A DNA stretch of 33,480 nucleotides from Opitutales bacterium. GTDB lineage: Bacteria; Verrucomicrobiota; Verrucomicrobiia; Opitutales; Oceanipulchritudinaceae. Position 1 is the stretch's first letter, and every line of letters begins with the position of its first letter. The notes beneath the pieces were generated by a model. It was not told the origin of the DNA. It made no database searches and saw only the letters and a program-made list of their open reading frames with translations. Position numbers and translations under genes: made by a program. The stretch is taken from positions 1 through 33,480 of the forward strand of contig JAFGLA010000031.1 of NCBI GenBank assembly GCA_016928295.1, in the 5' to 3' direction. Positions 18,595 to 26,871 of this stretch are shown piece by piece.

Positions 18595-19257
18595 TCAGCC
18601 CCAGCGTTCTTCGCTGATGCGCTTGCGCCAGATTAGCAGCAGTATGAAACCAAAGATCATGCCGCCAAGGTGGGCAAAATGCGCAACGCCGCTGCCCGGA
18701 CGGGCAAGACCGTTGAACAGCTCCAGTGCGCCGTAGATCATTACAAAATAACGCGCTTCAATCGGCACGGGGAAAAACAGCATGAGAACTTTTTCACGCG
18801 GAAACATCATCCCGTATGCGAGAAGCAAGCCGAAGACACCGCCGGACGCACCAATAACCGGAACAGGACTTCCTACCATATTGGCATACATCATATGTAT
18901 GACCGCAGCTCCAATCACACACACAAAGTAGTATATGGTAAACCTTTGCGTGCCCAAAACACCCTCGACGCTCTGCCCGAACATCCAAAGAGCCAGCATG
19001 TTGAACAAAATGTGGCTAATGGAATGGGTATCGTGCAGAAAAGCGTATGTAATAAGTTGCCAGGGGTAGAACGCATTAAGTTCCAGAGTCTCCCAAGGGC
19101 TGACGCGGACAGTCATGGCCTCAGCGTTTGGCCACAGAGCGAGCCAGTATCTGAGAAAGTCTCCTCGTATGAACTGGAGTCCAAAAAACAGGAAATTGGC
19201 AATCAGAAGCCACTTGATTACCGGACTGAGTATGCGTCTCTCTTCTTTGTAATACAT
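18595..19257 (-). CDS. Rhomboid-family intramembrane serine protease
   Basis: Encodes 220 residues with six hydrophobic helices. Rhomboids cut single-pass membrane proteins within the bilayer. The catalytic serine is S138 in GASGGVFG and the histidine H196 in VAHFAHLGGM; the HxxxN motif of helix 2 is present as H82/N86 (SHILFNMLALW). Long loop 1 with the W-R-like region (WETLELNAFYPWQLITYAFLH) is also typical. The catalytic pair is intact, so it should be an active protease; its substrate is unknown. The ATG at 19257 is the first in frame and no SD is seen. It lies 117 bp downstream of the PAS protein gene on the same strand and may share its transcript. Confidence 0.94.
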   Translation of the reverse strand: MYYKEERRILSPVIKWLLIANFLFFGLQFIRGDFLRYWLALWPNAEAMTVRVSPWETLELNAFYPWQLITYAFLHDTHSISHILFNMLALWMFGQSVEGVLGTQRFTIYYFVCVIGAAVIHMMYANMVGSPVPVIGASGGVFGLLLAYGMMFPREKVLMLFFPVPIEARYFVMIYGALELFNGLARPGSGVAHFAHLGGMIFGFILLLIWRKRISEERWG

Positions 19258-19374
19258 TATTTTCCGGCGTTATTTCAGTGCCTTGTTCCACGCTGTATGG
19301 TGCGGCACCGGTGCAAAGCATCATTGCGCTTCGACGGAGCAAAGACTGCATGGAATCGAATATCTGTCCAACAG

Positions 19375-19890
19375 TTATTGGAGCGGTTCCATAGTCATCA
19401 TGGCAAAGCGTTGCCCGCCGACTATCATTGGAACGCAGGAAATGCGGAAGCGTTCGCTGTCGGTTTCATCATCGGGATGCATAACAAGCAGCTTCTCTTC
19501 AAAGGCGGCCTTGCCATCGAGAGCCGTCAGCATCGACGGCATGCAGTTGCAGTTGTGGCAGGAATAATTGCTATCGGAATTCTTGCCGTCCATTCGGTGA
19601 TCGCAGCCCAGGAGTTCACCGAGTCGTAGTCCCAAGCCGTCCTGAAGACTGTTTATGGAAACAAGACTTACGGCGGCAGGGTTGGCGTGAACCATCTGCC
19701 TGTGTTGGTTGAAAAACAGCACTGGTTTGGCTGAAACGTCCGCAGTTGCAATGAGGCTGGCGTCCTGAAGTGTTTTTCGCTCCTGAAGTATCAGAAGAAA
19801 GTGTTCCCTGTCTCCTGCCGCCCGGGAGGATTCCTGGATAAACTGGGATTCAAAGCTGTGCTCTATGCTGGTGTGGGGTGGGGTGTGCAC
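19375..19890 (-). CDS. Stand-alone PAS-domain protein with cysteine cluster
   Basis: Encodes 171 residues from a GTG start at 19890 (no ATG is available near the N-terminus). Residues about 1-50 are polar and helical. From about 53 a PAS fold follows (KPVLFFNQHRQMVHANPAAV, then a LGELLGC segment). Cysteines C96, C111, C114 and C116 (GC...YSCHNCNC) sit in the insert, with C152 later. A related pattern, GC...C..C followed by SLxGK, recurs from memory in PAS proteins of anaerobes and is seen here as SMLTALDGKAAFEEKL. A metal, iron-sulfur or redox-switch role is plausible. There is no kinase or DNA-binding domain, so it must signal to a partner. It lies 187 bp downstream of PFOR 2 on the same strand. 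Confidence 0.72.
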   Translation of the reverse strand: MHTPPHTSIEHSFESQFIQESSRAAGDREHFLLILQERKTLQDASLIATADVSAKPVLFFNQHRQMVHANPAAVSLVSINSLQDGLGLRLGELLGCDHRMDGKNSDSNYSCHNCNCMPSMLTALDGKAAFEEKLLVMHPDDETDSERFRISCVPMIVGGQRFAMMTMEPLQ

Positions 19891-19924
19891 GCTTTCAAGT
19901 GGGGTTAGGATGTGAGCGTCCGCC

Positions 19925-19953
19925 TGACGCGGGGCGTATTGCGCCCCGCGTCA
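19925..19953. repeat. Strong GC-rich inverted repeat between PFOR 2 and the PAS gene
   Basis: TGACGCGGGGCG (19925-19936) and CGCCCCGCGTCA (19942-19953) form a perfect 12-bp stem with a 5-base loop. Neither strand has a T-run after it, so it is not a classic terminator. A second hairpin CCGCGT/ACGCGG lies at 19977-19991. Together they may slow or protect the PFOR 2 message, or separate it from the PAS gene. Confidence 0.55.
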
Positions 19954-20077
19954 ATAGTGCGAACTGGAATTGTTTTCCGCGTAATACGCGGACTGATGGT
20001 TTATTCAGCTTCGTTTACAATGGCCTCGACTATTGTTTTGTTTTTTCGAGACCTGTAAGGGAGCTTTTCTTCCAATA

Positions 20078-23000
20078 TTATGCCACAGGTGCCGTTTTTG
20101 CGCCAGCAAGCTGCTGTTCATAACGGTTCGCCAAGACCTCGTAGAGTGCCCATCGGTCGTTCACGTCCTTCTGGGCTTGTTCCATGAGCATGGCCGCACG
20201 AGTAGGATCGCTCTTGACGAGCATCTTGTAGCGATTCTCGTTGTAGGCGTATTCCTTGAGCGGAATCGTGCCGCGTGTGGAGTCGATTGTCAGAGGGTTG
20301 CGACCAACGTCGGCAAGGTCGGGGTTGAAGCGCAGTAGCGGCCAGTAACCGGAGCGGACGGCGAGCTGCTGCTGCTTGAGGCCGTTCACCATGTTGATGC
20401 CGTGGGCAATGCAGTGCGCGTAGCAGATAATGATGGACGGGCCTTCATAGGCTTCTGCTTCGCGGAATGCACGCAGAGCTTGCTGAGGATTGGCACCGAA
20501 CGAGATTCGCGCAACGTAAGCGTGACCGTAGGCCATTGCCGCCATCGCGAGATCCTTCTTGCCGACGCTCTTGCCGCCTGCCGCGAACTTTGCAACAGCG
20601 CCAAGAGGGGTAGCCTTGGACGCCTGACCACCCGTGTTGGAATACACCTCGGTATCCATCACAAGAATGTTCACGTTGCGTCCGCTGGCAATGATGTGGT
20701 CAAGACCGCCGTAGCCGATGTCATAAGCCCAACCGTCGCCACCGACAATCCATACGCTGCGACGTAGCAGATTGTCCGCAAGGGAGAGAAGGTTCTTTGC
20801 GCGGGAGTCATTCATCGACTGGAGCTGCTCTTTGAGTGCTCCAATGCGCTGACGCTGGGCGAAGATTTGCATCTCCGTTTCCTGCTTTGCTTCGAGAATG
20901 TCCTTTGCGAGGTTTTCACCAACGCGCGGGGCAAGCTCTGTAAGCAGCTCGCGTGCAAGCTGGTTGTGCTTGTCGAGCGTAAGGCGGTAACCAAGGCCGA
21001 ACTCGGCATTGTCCTCGAAGAGAGAGTTCGCCCAGGCTGGACCGCGACCTTCGTCGTTCTTTGCCCAAGGCGTGGTAGGCAGGTTTCCTCCGTAAATCGA
21101 GGAACAGCCCGTAGCATTGGCAACCATGAGGCGCTCTCCGAAAAGCTGCGAGAGGAGCTTGAGATATGGCGTTTCACCGCAACCCGCGCATGCGCCGGAG
21201 AACTCGAACAGGGGCTGCGTGTACTGGATGCCTCGCACCGTGGAGAAGTTCACAAGCGGGCGCTTGTTGTAGGGAATCTTTTCGAAGAACTCGCCGTTCT
21301 TCTTTTCCTGATCAAAGATCGGATCCTTGTCCGTCATGTTGATCGCGCGCTTCTGCTCCTTGCCCTCGCCCTTGATGACGGGGCAGGCTTCCACGCAAAG
21401 GCCGCAGCCGGTGCAGTCCTCAAGAGAGATGTGCAGGGTGTAGCGTTGGTCGGGGAAGCCTCGTCCGCGAAGCTTTGCACTCTTGAAGCCGTCCGGTGCG
21501 TCTTCGAGGGCGGAGTCGGGATAGAACTTGGCACGAATGCAGGCGTGCGGGCAAACAAAGGAGCAGTTGCCGCATTCGATGCACATGTCCGATTCCCATG
21601 AGGGGACGATCTGGGAAATGTTGCGCTTCTCGTACTTGGATGTCGCCGTCGGGAAGGTACCGTCCGCGGGCATCATGCTGACGGGCAGGCTTTCGCCGCG
21701 GTCTTCGATGAGAGCCTGCGTGAAGTTGCGGACAAAGTCGGACGCATCTGCAGGAAGCTCGATGCCAGCTTCGATTCCGGCAGTGACTTCCGCCGGAACC
21801 TTCATCTCGAACATGTTTGCAATGGCCTGATCCACTGCGGCGTTGTTCTTGGCAACGACGGCTTCACCTTTCTTGATGTAGCTTTTGTAGATGGAGTCCT
21901 TGATGCTCTTTATGGCCACTTCGCTCGGAATGACCTTTGCGATGGCGAAGAAGCAGGTCTGCATGATTGTGTTGATGCGGTTACCCATTCCGGCGGCGCG
22001 AGCCACGGAGTAGGCGTCAACGACATACACGCGCAGCTTCTTTTCAATCATCTGCTTCTGAACGTTGGCCGGGAGCTTGTCCCAGACTTCGTCGGCAGAG
22101 TAGGGCGTGTTGATAAGAACGGTGGCCCCTTGTGCGGCAGGCCCGAGCACGTCGAACTGACGGAAAAACTGGAACTGGTGCACGCCAAGGAAGTTCGCCT
22201 TCTGGATGAGATAGGGCGCTTTTATCGGGTTGGGGCCGAAACGAAGGTGACTTGTCGTGCGGCCGCCGGATTTCTTGGAGTCATAGACAAAGTACCCTTG
22301 CGCGTACATGTCAGTCTCCTCGCCGATGATTTTGATCGTGTTGTGGTTGGCGCCAACTGTGCCGTCCGCGCCAAGGCCGTAGAAGAGGCACTGCTTGACC
22401 TCTTCGCCCATGATGGCCCAGTTCGGATCGTAGTCGATGCTGGAACCGGTCACGTCATCGTTGATGCCGATTGTGAAGTGCGTCTTGGGACGGGCATTCT
22501 TCAGCTCGTCAAGAATTGCCTTCGCCATGGCTGGCGTGAAGTCCTTGGACGAAAGGCCGTAGCGGCCACCTACGATGCGGGGCATCGGGCGGGCAAGGGC
22601 TGGATCATCCGCAAGACCTTCGACGTATGCCGATACCACGTCCTGATACAGTGGTTCGCCCGGTGCGCCGGGTTCCTTGGTGCGGTCGATTACGGCGATT
22701 GATTTCACCGTGGCGGGAATTGCCTTGAGGAAGTGCTTGAAGGAGAAGGGGCGGAAAAGGTGCACGCGCAGAACGCCGACTTTTTCCCCCTGCTTGACAA
22801 GCTCTTCGACTGCGGCGGTAACAGTCTCGCCGCTGGAACCCATGCTGACGATGATGCGCTCTGCCTGCGGGTGGCCGACGTAGTCAAACAGCTTGTATTT
22901 GCGACCGGTCAGCGTTGCGAAGCGCTCCATGTATTCCTCAACAATGCCCGGAACGGCGTTGTAGTAGGGATTGCATGCTTCGCGGGCCTGAAAGTACACG

Positions 23001-23668
23001 TCTGGGTTCTGCGCCGTGCCACGGATTGTCGGATGGTCCGGGCTGAGGGCGCGCGCACGGTGGGCGAACACGAGTTCCTCGTCGATCATGGCGCGAATCA
23101 CGTCGTCGTCGATGAGGTTTGCCTTGTTCAGCTCGTGCGATGTGCGAAACCCGTCGAAGAAGTGAATGAAGGGAATGCGGGCTTTGAGTGTCGAGGCATG
23201 GGCAATGAGCGCCATGTCCTGGGCTTCCTGCACGCTGTCGCTGCACAACAGGGCAAGGCCGCAACTGCGAATGGCCATCATGTCCGAGTGTTCGCCGAAA
23301 ATGGACAGCGCCTGGGTAGCCACGGCGCGCGCGGCGACGTGGAAGACGGCTGGCGTGAGTTCTCCGGCAATCTTGAACAAGTTGGGTATCATCAACAAGA
23401 GGCCCTGCGACGCGGTGAACGTCGTAGTAAGCGCACCGGTTGCCAATGCTCCGTGCGCAGCGCCAATGGCGCCGCCTTCACTTTGCATTTCGGCAACGCT
23501 GGGAACTGTGCCCCATATGTTCTTTTTACCCTGTGCAGACCATTGGTCAGCCAGCTCTCCCATCGTCGAGGAGGGCGTTATCGGGTAGATTGCGCATACC
23601 TCGCTCACCTTGTAGGCTACGAGTGCTGCGGCTTCGTTGCCGTCGATTACCTTTTGGACGGATTTCAT
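20078..23668 (-). CDS. nifJ: Pyruvate:ferredoxin oxidoreductase, single-chain (copy 2)
   Basis: Encodes 1196 residues. All PFOR parts are present: YPITPSSTMGEL near the N-terminus; QSEGGAIGAAHGAL; ferredoxin motifs C696/699/702/706 and C752/755/758/762; proximal-cluster cysteines C827, C830, C855 and C1086; and thiamine-diphosphate motif GGDGWAYDIGYGGLDH with MDTEVYSNTGGQ. The ATG at 23668 has a purine-rich GAGAAG eight bases upstream. It begins 39 bp after the stop of the GltD-like gene, so the two are co-transcribed; this separates it from copy 1, which stands alone. The region between the second ferredoxin motif and the TPP domain is longer and more charged than in copy 1. The substrate is most likely pyruvate, but another 2-oxoacid cannot be excluded. 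Confidence 0.96.
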   Translation of the reverse strand: MKSVQKVIDGNEAAALVAYKVSEVCAIYPITPSSTMGELADQWSAQGKKNIWGTVPSVAEMQSEGGAIGAAHGALATGALTTTFTASQGLLLMIPNLFKIAGELTPAVFHVAARAVATQALSIFGEHSDMMAIRSCGLALLCSDSVQEAQDMALIAHASTLKARIPFIHFFDGFRTSHELNKANLIDDDVIRAMIDEELVFAHRARALSPDHPTIRGTAQNPDVYFQAREACNPYYNAVPGIVEEYMERFATLTGRKYKLFDYVGHPQAERIIVSMGSSGETVTAAVEELVKQGEKVGVLRVHLFRPFSFKHFLKAIPATVKSIAVIDRTKEPGAPGEPLYQDVVSAYVEGLADDPALARPMPRIVGGRYGLSSKDFTPAMAKAILDELKNARPKTHFTIGINDDVTGSSIDYDPNWAIMGEEVKQCLFYGLGADGTVGANHNTIKIIGEETDMYAQGYFVYDSKKSGGRTTSHLRFGPNPIKAPYLIQKANFLGVHQFQFFRQFDVLGPAAQGATVLINTPYSADEVWDKLPANVQKQMIEKKLRVYVVDAYSVARAAGMGNRINTIMQTCFFAIAKVIPSEVAIKSIKDSIYKSYIKKGEAVVAKNNAAVDQAIANMFEMKVPAEVTAGIEAGIELPADASDFVRNFTQALIEDRGESLPVSMMPADGTFPTATSKYEKRNISQIVPSWESDMCIECGNCSFVCPHACIRAKFYPDSALEDAPDGFKSAKLRGRGFPDQRYTLHISLEDCTGCGLCVEACPVIKGEGKEQKRAINMTDKDPIFDQEKKNGEFFEKIPYNKRPLVNFSTVRGIQYTQPLFEFSGACAGCGETPYLKLLSQLFGERLMVANATGCSSIYGGNLPTTPWAKNDEGRGPAWANSLFEDNAEFGLGYRLTLDKHNQLARELLTELAPRVGENLAKDILEAKQETEMQIFAQRQRIGALKEQLQSMNDSRAKNLLSLADNLLRRSVWIVGGDGWAYDIGYGGLDHIIASGRNVNILVMDTEVYSNTGGQASKATPLGAVAKFAAGGKSVGKKDLAMAAMAYGHAYVARISFGANPQQALRAFREAEAYEGPSIIICYAHCIAHGINMVNGLKQQQLAVRSGYWPLLRFNPDLADVGRNPLTIDSTRGTIPLKEYAYNENRYKMLVKSDPTRAAMLMEQAQKDVNDRWALYEVLANRYEQQLAGAKTAPVA

Positions 23669-23707
23669 CGAAATTGCTTCTCTTTCTTTGCGTTCAGGTT
23701 TGCCCGA

Positions 23708-25360
23708 TTAGCGGGCGGACTCGCTGAGGGAGCATTCCTCGATCAGCTCGATTGCGCCGCAGGGGCATTGTTCGTAGCAGGCGCCACAGCCGATGCACTT
23801 CTCGTAGTCAAAGCGGTACCGATTGCCCGGCCCCAGCTTGATGATCGCATCTTCGGGGCAGGCACCGAGGCAGCCGTCGCACTCGTAGCAATTTCCGCAG
23901 CTAAGGCATCGCTTGGCCTCGTGAACGGCGTCTTCTTCCGAAAGTCCGCACACCACTTCGCGGAAGTCCTGCTTGCGCTCTTCGCCGCTAAGCTGGCTTT
24001 CCTTGCTGGGATTTGCCTGCGTGTAGTACCATGAATGCAGCTTGTCCGAGCCGACGATCGGATGTTTTGCCGCAGGTTCGTAACGGGTGCCGCGAAGCCA
24101 TGCGTCGATGCAGCGCGCCGCCTTCTTGCCATGGCCTACGGCCACTGTGACGGCTCTCTCGTAGGGAACCATGTCGCCACCGGCAAAAATACCTTCGCTG
24201 CCGGTCATCATCTGGTCGTTTACGGCAACGGTGTCCTTTTTAAACTCCACCCCGTCGCAGGTCGAAAGGAGCTTGGACTCGCTGTCCTGACCAAGTGCCA
24301 TGACAAGGCTGTCTGCTTCCAGCTCTTCATATTCACCCGTGGGCTGGGGCCAACCGCTTTCATCGAGCTTCATTTTCTCGATTTTGACGCTCTTGCCCTC
24401 AACTGCGTTGATCGTCGAGAGCCAGTGGAACTTGATGCCCTCGTCAATGGCGTCCTGAATCTCGCTGTCGTGCGCAGGGGCCTTGTCGCGATTGCGACGG
24501 TAAATGATGATGGTCTCTTCAGCCCCGAGGCGTAGCGCCGTACGGGCCGCGTCCATCGCGGTGTTGCCACCGCCGTAAATTGCAACCTTGCGGCCAATCA
24601 TGGGCTTTTCGCCAAGTTCCACATCGTGCAACAGCTTTACAGCGTCGAGGATGGGGGAGGCGTCTTTGGCCGGAATGTCGGTGCGGCGACCAATGTGTGC
24701 GCCTACGGCGACAAATGCCGCGTCAAAACCGCCCTCCGCCTTTTCCTTGGCCAGATCTTCCACCTTGTGGTTGAAGACGAACTTTACGCCCATCTTCTCG
24801 ATGCGGGCGATTTCGCCATCAAGGATGTTGCGCGGCAGGCGATACTGGGGGATGCCAAAATGCAGCATACCGCCAGCCATCGGACCGGCTTCGCGTATTT
24901 CGACCTCGTGCCCGAGGCGACGGAGGTGATACGCGGCTGAAAGACCCGCCGGCCCCGCGCCAACGATGAGTACTTTCTTCCCGCTCGCCTTGCTTTCCGT
25001 CTTGGGCATCCAGCCTTTTTCAAGGGCGGTGTCGCCAATGAGGCGCTCGACGGCATGGATGCTGATTGGCGTATCCATGTGCATGCGGTTACAGGCGTTT
25101 TCACATGTGTGGTAACACACGCGCCCATGCACGGCTGGCATGGGGTTGTCGCGCATTATTACCTGCCATGCGGCCTCAAGGTTGCCAGCTTGTGCGAACG
25201 CGAGCCATGCCTGTATGTTCTCACCTGCTGGGCAGGCCGAGTTACAGGGCGGCAGCGAATCCACGTAGCGGGGCAGCCACGTTCTTACGGGTCCAGTCCT
25301 GCGTGCCTTGTGCAGATCTGGTTGCCCGGTCATTTCCTTTTCGGAAAGGGGGTTTGTCAT
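23708..25360 (-). CDS. GltD-like NAD(P)H/FAD oxidoreductase with C-terminal iron-sulfur domains
   Basis: Encodes 550 residues from the ATG at 25360 (a GTG lies just before it). The N-terminus has the Cys-rich GltD-type module (C39, C43, C82, C86, C90). An FAD-binding GAGPAGLSAAYHLRRLG (134-150) and an NAD(P)-binding YGGGNTAMDAARTALRLGAE (262-281) follow, with IFAGGDMV late in the FAD domain. The last 70 residues add two ferredoxin-like clusters: C485/488/491/494/497/501 and C522/525/528/532. This matches stand-alone GltD-like proteins, not true glutamate synthase, and no gltB is nearby. It sits 39 bp upstream of PFOR 2. A likely role is electron transfer between ferredoxin or PFOR and NAD(P), as I recall for the PadH subunit of phenylglyoxylate dehydrogenase. 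The Fe-S tail supports this. Confidence 0.88.
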   Translation of the reverse strand: MTNPLSEKEMTGQPDLHKARRTGPVRTWLPRYVDSLPPCNSACPAGENIQAWLAFAQAGNLEAAWQVIMRDNPMPAVHGRVCYHTCENACNRMHMDTPISIHAVERLIGDTALEKGWMPKTESKASGKKVLIVGAGPAGLSAAYHLRRLGHEVEIREAGPMAGGMLHFGIPQYRLPRNILDGEIARIEKMGVKFVFNHKVEDLAKEKAEGGFDAAFVAVGAHIGRRTDIPAKDASPILDAVKLLHDVELGEKPMIGRKVAIYGGGNTAMDAARTALRLGAEETIIIYRRNRDKAPAHDSEIQDAIDEGIKFHWLSTINAVEGKSVKIEKMKLDESGWPQPTGEYEELEADSLVMALGQDSESKLLSTCDGVEFKKDTVAVNDQMMTGSEGIFAGGDMVPYERAVTVAVGHGKKAARCIDAWLRGTRYEPAAKHPIVGSDKLHSWYYTQANPSKESQLSGEERKQDFREVVCGLSEEDAVHEAKRCLSCGNCYECDGCLGACPEDAIIKLGPGNRYRFDYEKCIGCGACYEQCPCGAIELIEECSLSESAR

Positions 25361-25557
25361 CACAATTTTTCGGTTGAATTACATTACTCCCATGGACGGT
25401 CAATTGTGAACAAAATTTTCTCCCTCCTTTTACTTTATCGAATTAATTATGGGCGCAATGCCTGCGCCTGGGTCTCTGGTATTGTTAATCCCGTGTGATT
25501 TATTTCTTGCTTTTCCGGAATATTTATTGAGCCTCGGTATCATTACAAATAAGCAGA
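25361..25557. promoter_or_regulatory. Divergent promoter region of the GltD-like/PFOR 2 and fur-suf operons
   Basis: This 197-bp gap serves both operons. A dyad TTGTGAACAA lies at 25404-25413, close to the GltD-like start, and an inverted repeat GGCGCA/TGCGCC at 25452-25468 lies near the middle. Either could bind a redox or iron regulator; neither matches the classical Fur box well. No small gene is evident. Confidence 0.45.
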
Positions 25558-25998
25558 ATGATTCAGAGAATATCATCGGAAACGCTTGGAGAGGCTCTCG
25601 GTAGGGTAGGCTTGCGCAGTACCCGTCAACGGGAGTTGGTGTTTGATGTTCTCATGCAGACAGATGCTCATCCCACTGCCGACGAGGTTTTGGCAAGAGC
25701 GCGTGAGGTGATGCCATCAATCTCACTGGCAACTGTTTACAACTGTCTGGAGACTCTCGTCGAATGTGCTCTTGTAAAGGCTGTGAACCTTGAGCGCGAG
25801 CCGACGCGCTACTGCGCAAACCTGCGTGAACACGGGCATTTTCACGATGTTACGAGTGGCAACGTTTACGATGTCCCCTTGTCGAATGAGCTTCTTGAAA
25901 ACGTGATGAAGCAGGTTCCGGAAGGGTTCATAGTCGAAAGAATAGAACTCAATTTCATAGGCAGGCGCCTGCTTCGCGGAACACAAAAGCCTTTGTGA
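25558..25998 (+). CDS. Fur-family transcriptional regulator, CxxC-less
   Basis: Encodes 146 residues with the winged-helix Fur fold: LRSTRQRELVFDVLMQTDAHPTADEV (residues 19-44) then ISLATVYNCLETLVECALVK. The dimerisation domain has a histidine-rich EHGHFHDVTSGNVYDV (91-106), matching the metal-binding loop of Fur (HxHHxxCxxCG type), but the CxxC pair for structural zinc is replaced by D97..S100, and no second CxxC is found at the C-terminus. This resembles Fur-like regulators without the Cys4 zinc site. It opens the operon with sufCBD (53 bp to sufC), so it most likely controls iron-sulfur assembly in response to iron, peroxide or cluster status. The ATG at 25558 has no clear SD. Confidence 0.88.
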   Translation: MIQRISSETLGEALGRVGLRSTRQRELVFDVLMQTDAHPTADEVLARAREVMPSISLATVYNCLETLVECALVKAVNLEREPTRYCANLREHGHFHDVTSGNVYDVPLSNELLENVMKQVPEGFIVERIELNFIGRRLLRGTQKPL

Positions 25999-26051
25999 GA
26001 ACGCTTTTTTACACCTCGGCATTTTTATACTAACATTTTATCCAACATACA

Positions 26052-26813
26052 ATGAGCCTGGAAATCAGCAGTCTTAACGTCTCGATAGCGGACAAACAGA
26101 TCCTAAAGGATTTCAACCTCACCATTCCAAAGGGTGAAGTCCACGCCATCATGGGGCCGAACGGTACGGGCAAAAGCACCTTGGCCAAGGCCCTGGCCGG
26201 CCATCCCGATTACACCGTAAACAAGGGCTCGGCACTTCTTGACGGGGAAGAGATCTTTGGTCTGGAGCCGGACAAGGTCGCTCGCAAGGGCCTTTTCATG
26301 GCTTTCCAGTACCCTGTGGAAATCCCCGGGGTATCCATCGCAAACTTCATTCGCGCCGCTGTAACGGCGAGAATGAACAAGGAAGCATCCGACGCATTCA
26401 GTGCGACAGCCTACTACAAGGCTCTTTACGCCAAGATGGACGAGTTGAAGATTCCCCGCGAATTCACGGCCCGTTCCGTCAATGAAGGTTTTTCGGGCGG
26501 CGAAAAGAAGCGTTGCGAAATTCTTCAAATGGCGATGCTCAGGCCCAAATACGCCATCCTTGACGAGACAGACTCGGGTCTGGACATCGACGCGCTGCGA
26601 ATTGTGGCCGAGGGCGTGGAGACCATGCGCGGACCGGATATCGGCATCGTGGTCATCACTCACTACCAACGCCTACTCAACTACATCAAACCCGACGTCG
26701 TTCACGTGATGTACGGCGGGCGAATTGTAAAGAGTGGCGGGCCGGAACTCGCGCTCGAATTGGAGGCGAGGGGATACGGCTGGGTCGAGAAGGAGTTTGG
26801 CGCTCTTGTATAA
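26052..26813 (+). CDS. sufC: SufC, ATPase of the SUF iron-sulfur assembly complex
   Basis: Encodes 253 residues, normal for SufC. It hydrolyses ATP to drive conformational change in the SufB/SufD scaffold. Walker A is GPNGTGKST (35-43), the ABC signature FSGGEKKR (147-154), Walker B YAILDE (167-172), followed by [10 protein letters not shown] and the H-loop [10 protein letters not shown]; ending with [12 protein letters not shown]. The SGGEKKR and TDSGLDID forms are SufC-specific. It acts in the cytosol with SufB and SufD, whose genes follow. It lies 53 bp after the Fur-like gene and has no obvious SD. Confidence 0.97.
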   Translation: MSLEISSLNVSIADKQILKDFNLTIPKGEVHAIMGPNGTGKSTLAKALAGHPDYTVNKGSALLDGEEIFGLEPDKVARKGLFMAFQYPVEIPGVSIANFIRAAVTARMNKEASDAFSATAYYKALYAKMDELKIPREFTARSVNEGFSGGEKKRCEILQMAMLRPKYAILDETDSGLDIDALRIVAEGVETMRGPDIGIVVITHYQRLLNYIKPDVVHVMYGGRIVKSGGPELALELEARGYGWVEKEFGALV

Positions 26814-26857
26814 ACAAAGAGCGATCCGAATTCATTCACACACATGACTTTAACATT

Positions 26858-26864
26858 GGGGAGG
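26858..26864 (+). promoter_or_regulatory. Strong Shine-Dalgarno of sufB
   Basis: GGGGAGG lies seven to eight bases before the ATG at 26872. It is the strongest ribosome site in the window; the neighbouring suf genes lack one, so sufB may be translated at a higher rate. Confidence 0.7.
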
Positions 26865-26871
26865 GCTTCAT

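Noticed and set aside
22733-24034. A 433-codon plus-strand frame opposite PFOR 2 and the GltD-like gene
   Set aside because: It spans the boundary of two well-conserved minus-strand genes and its translation shows no recognisable motif.
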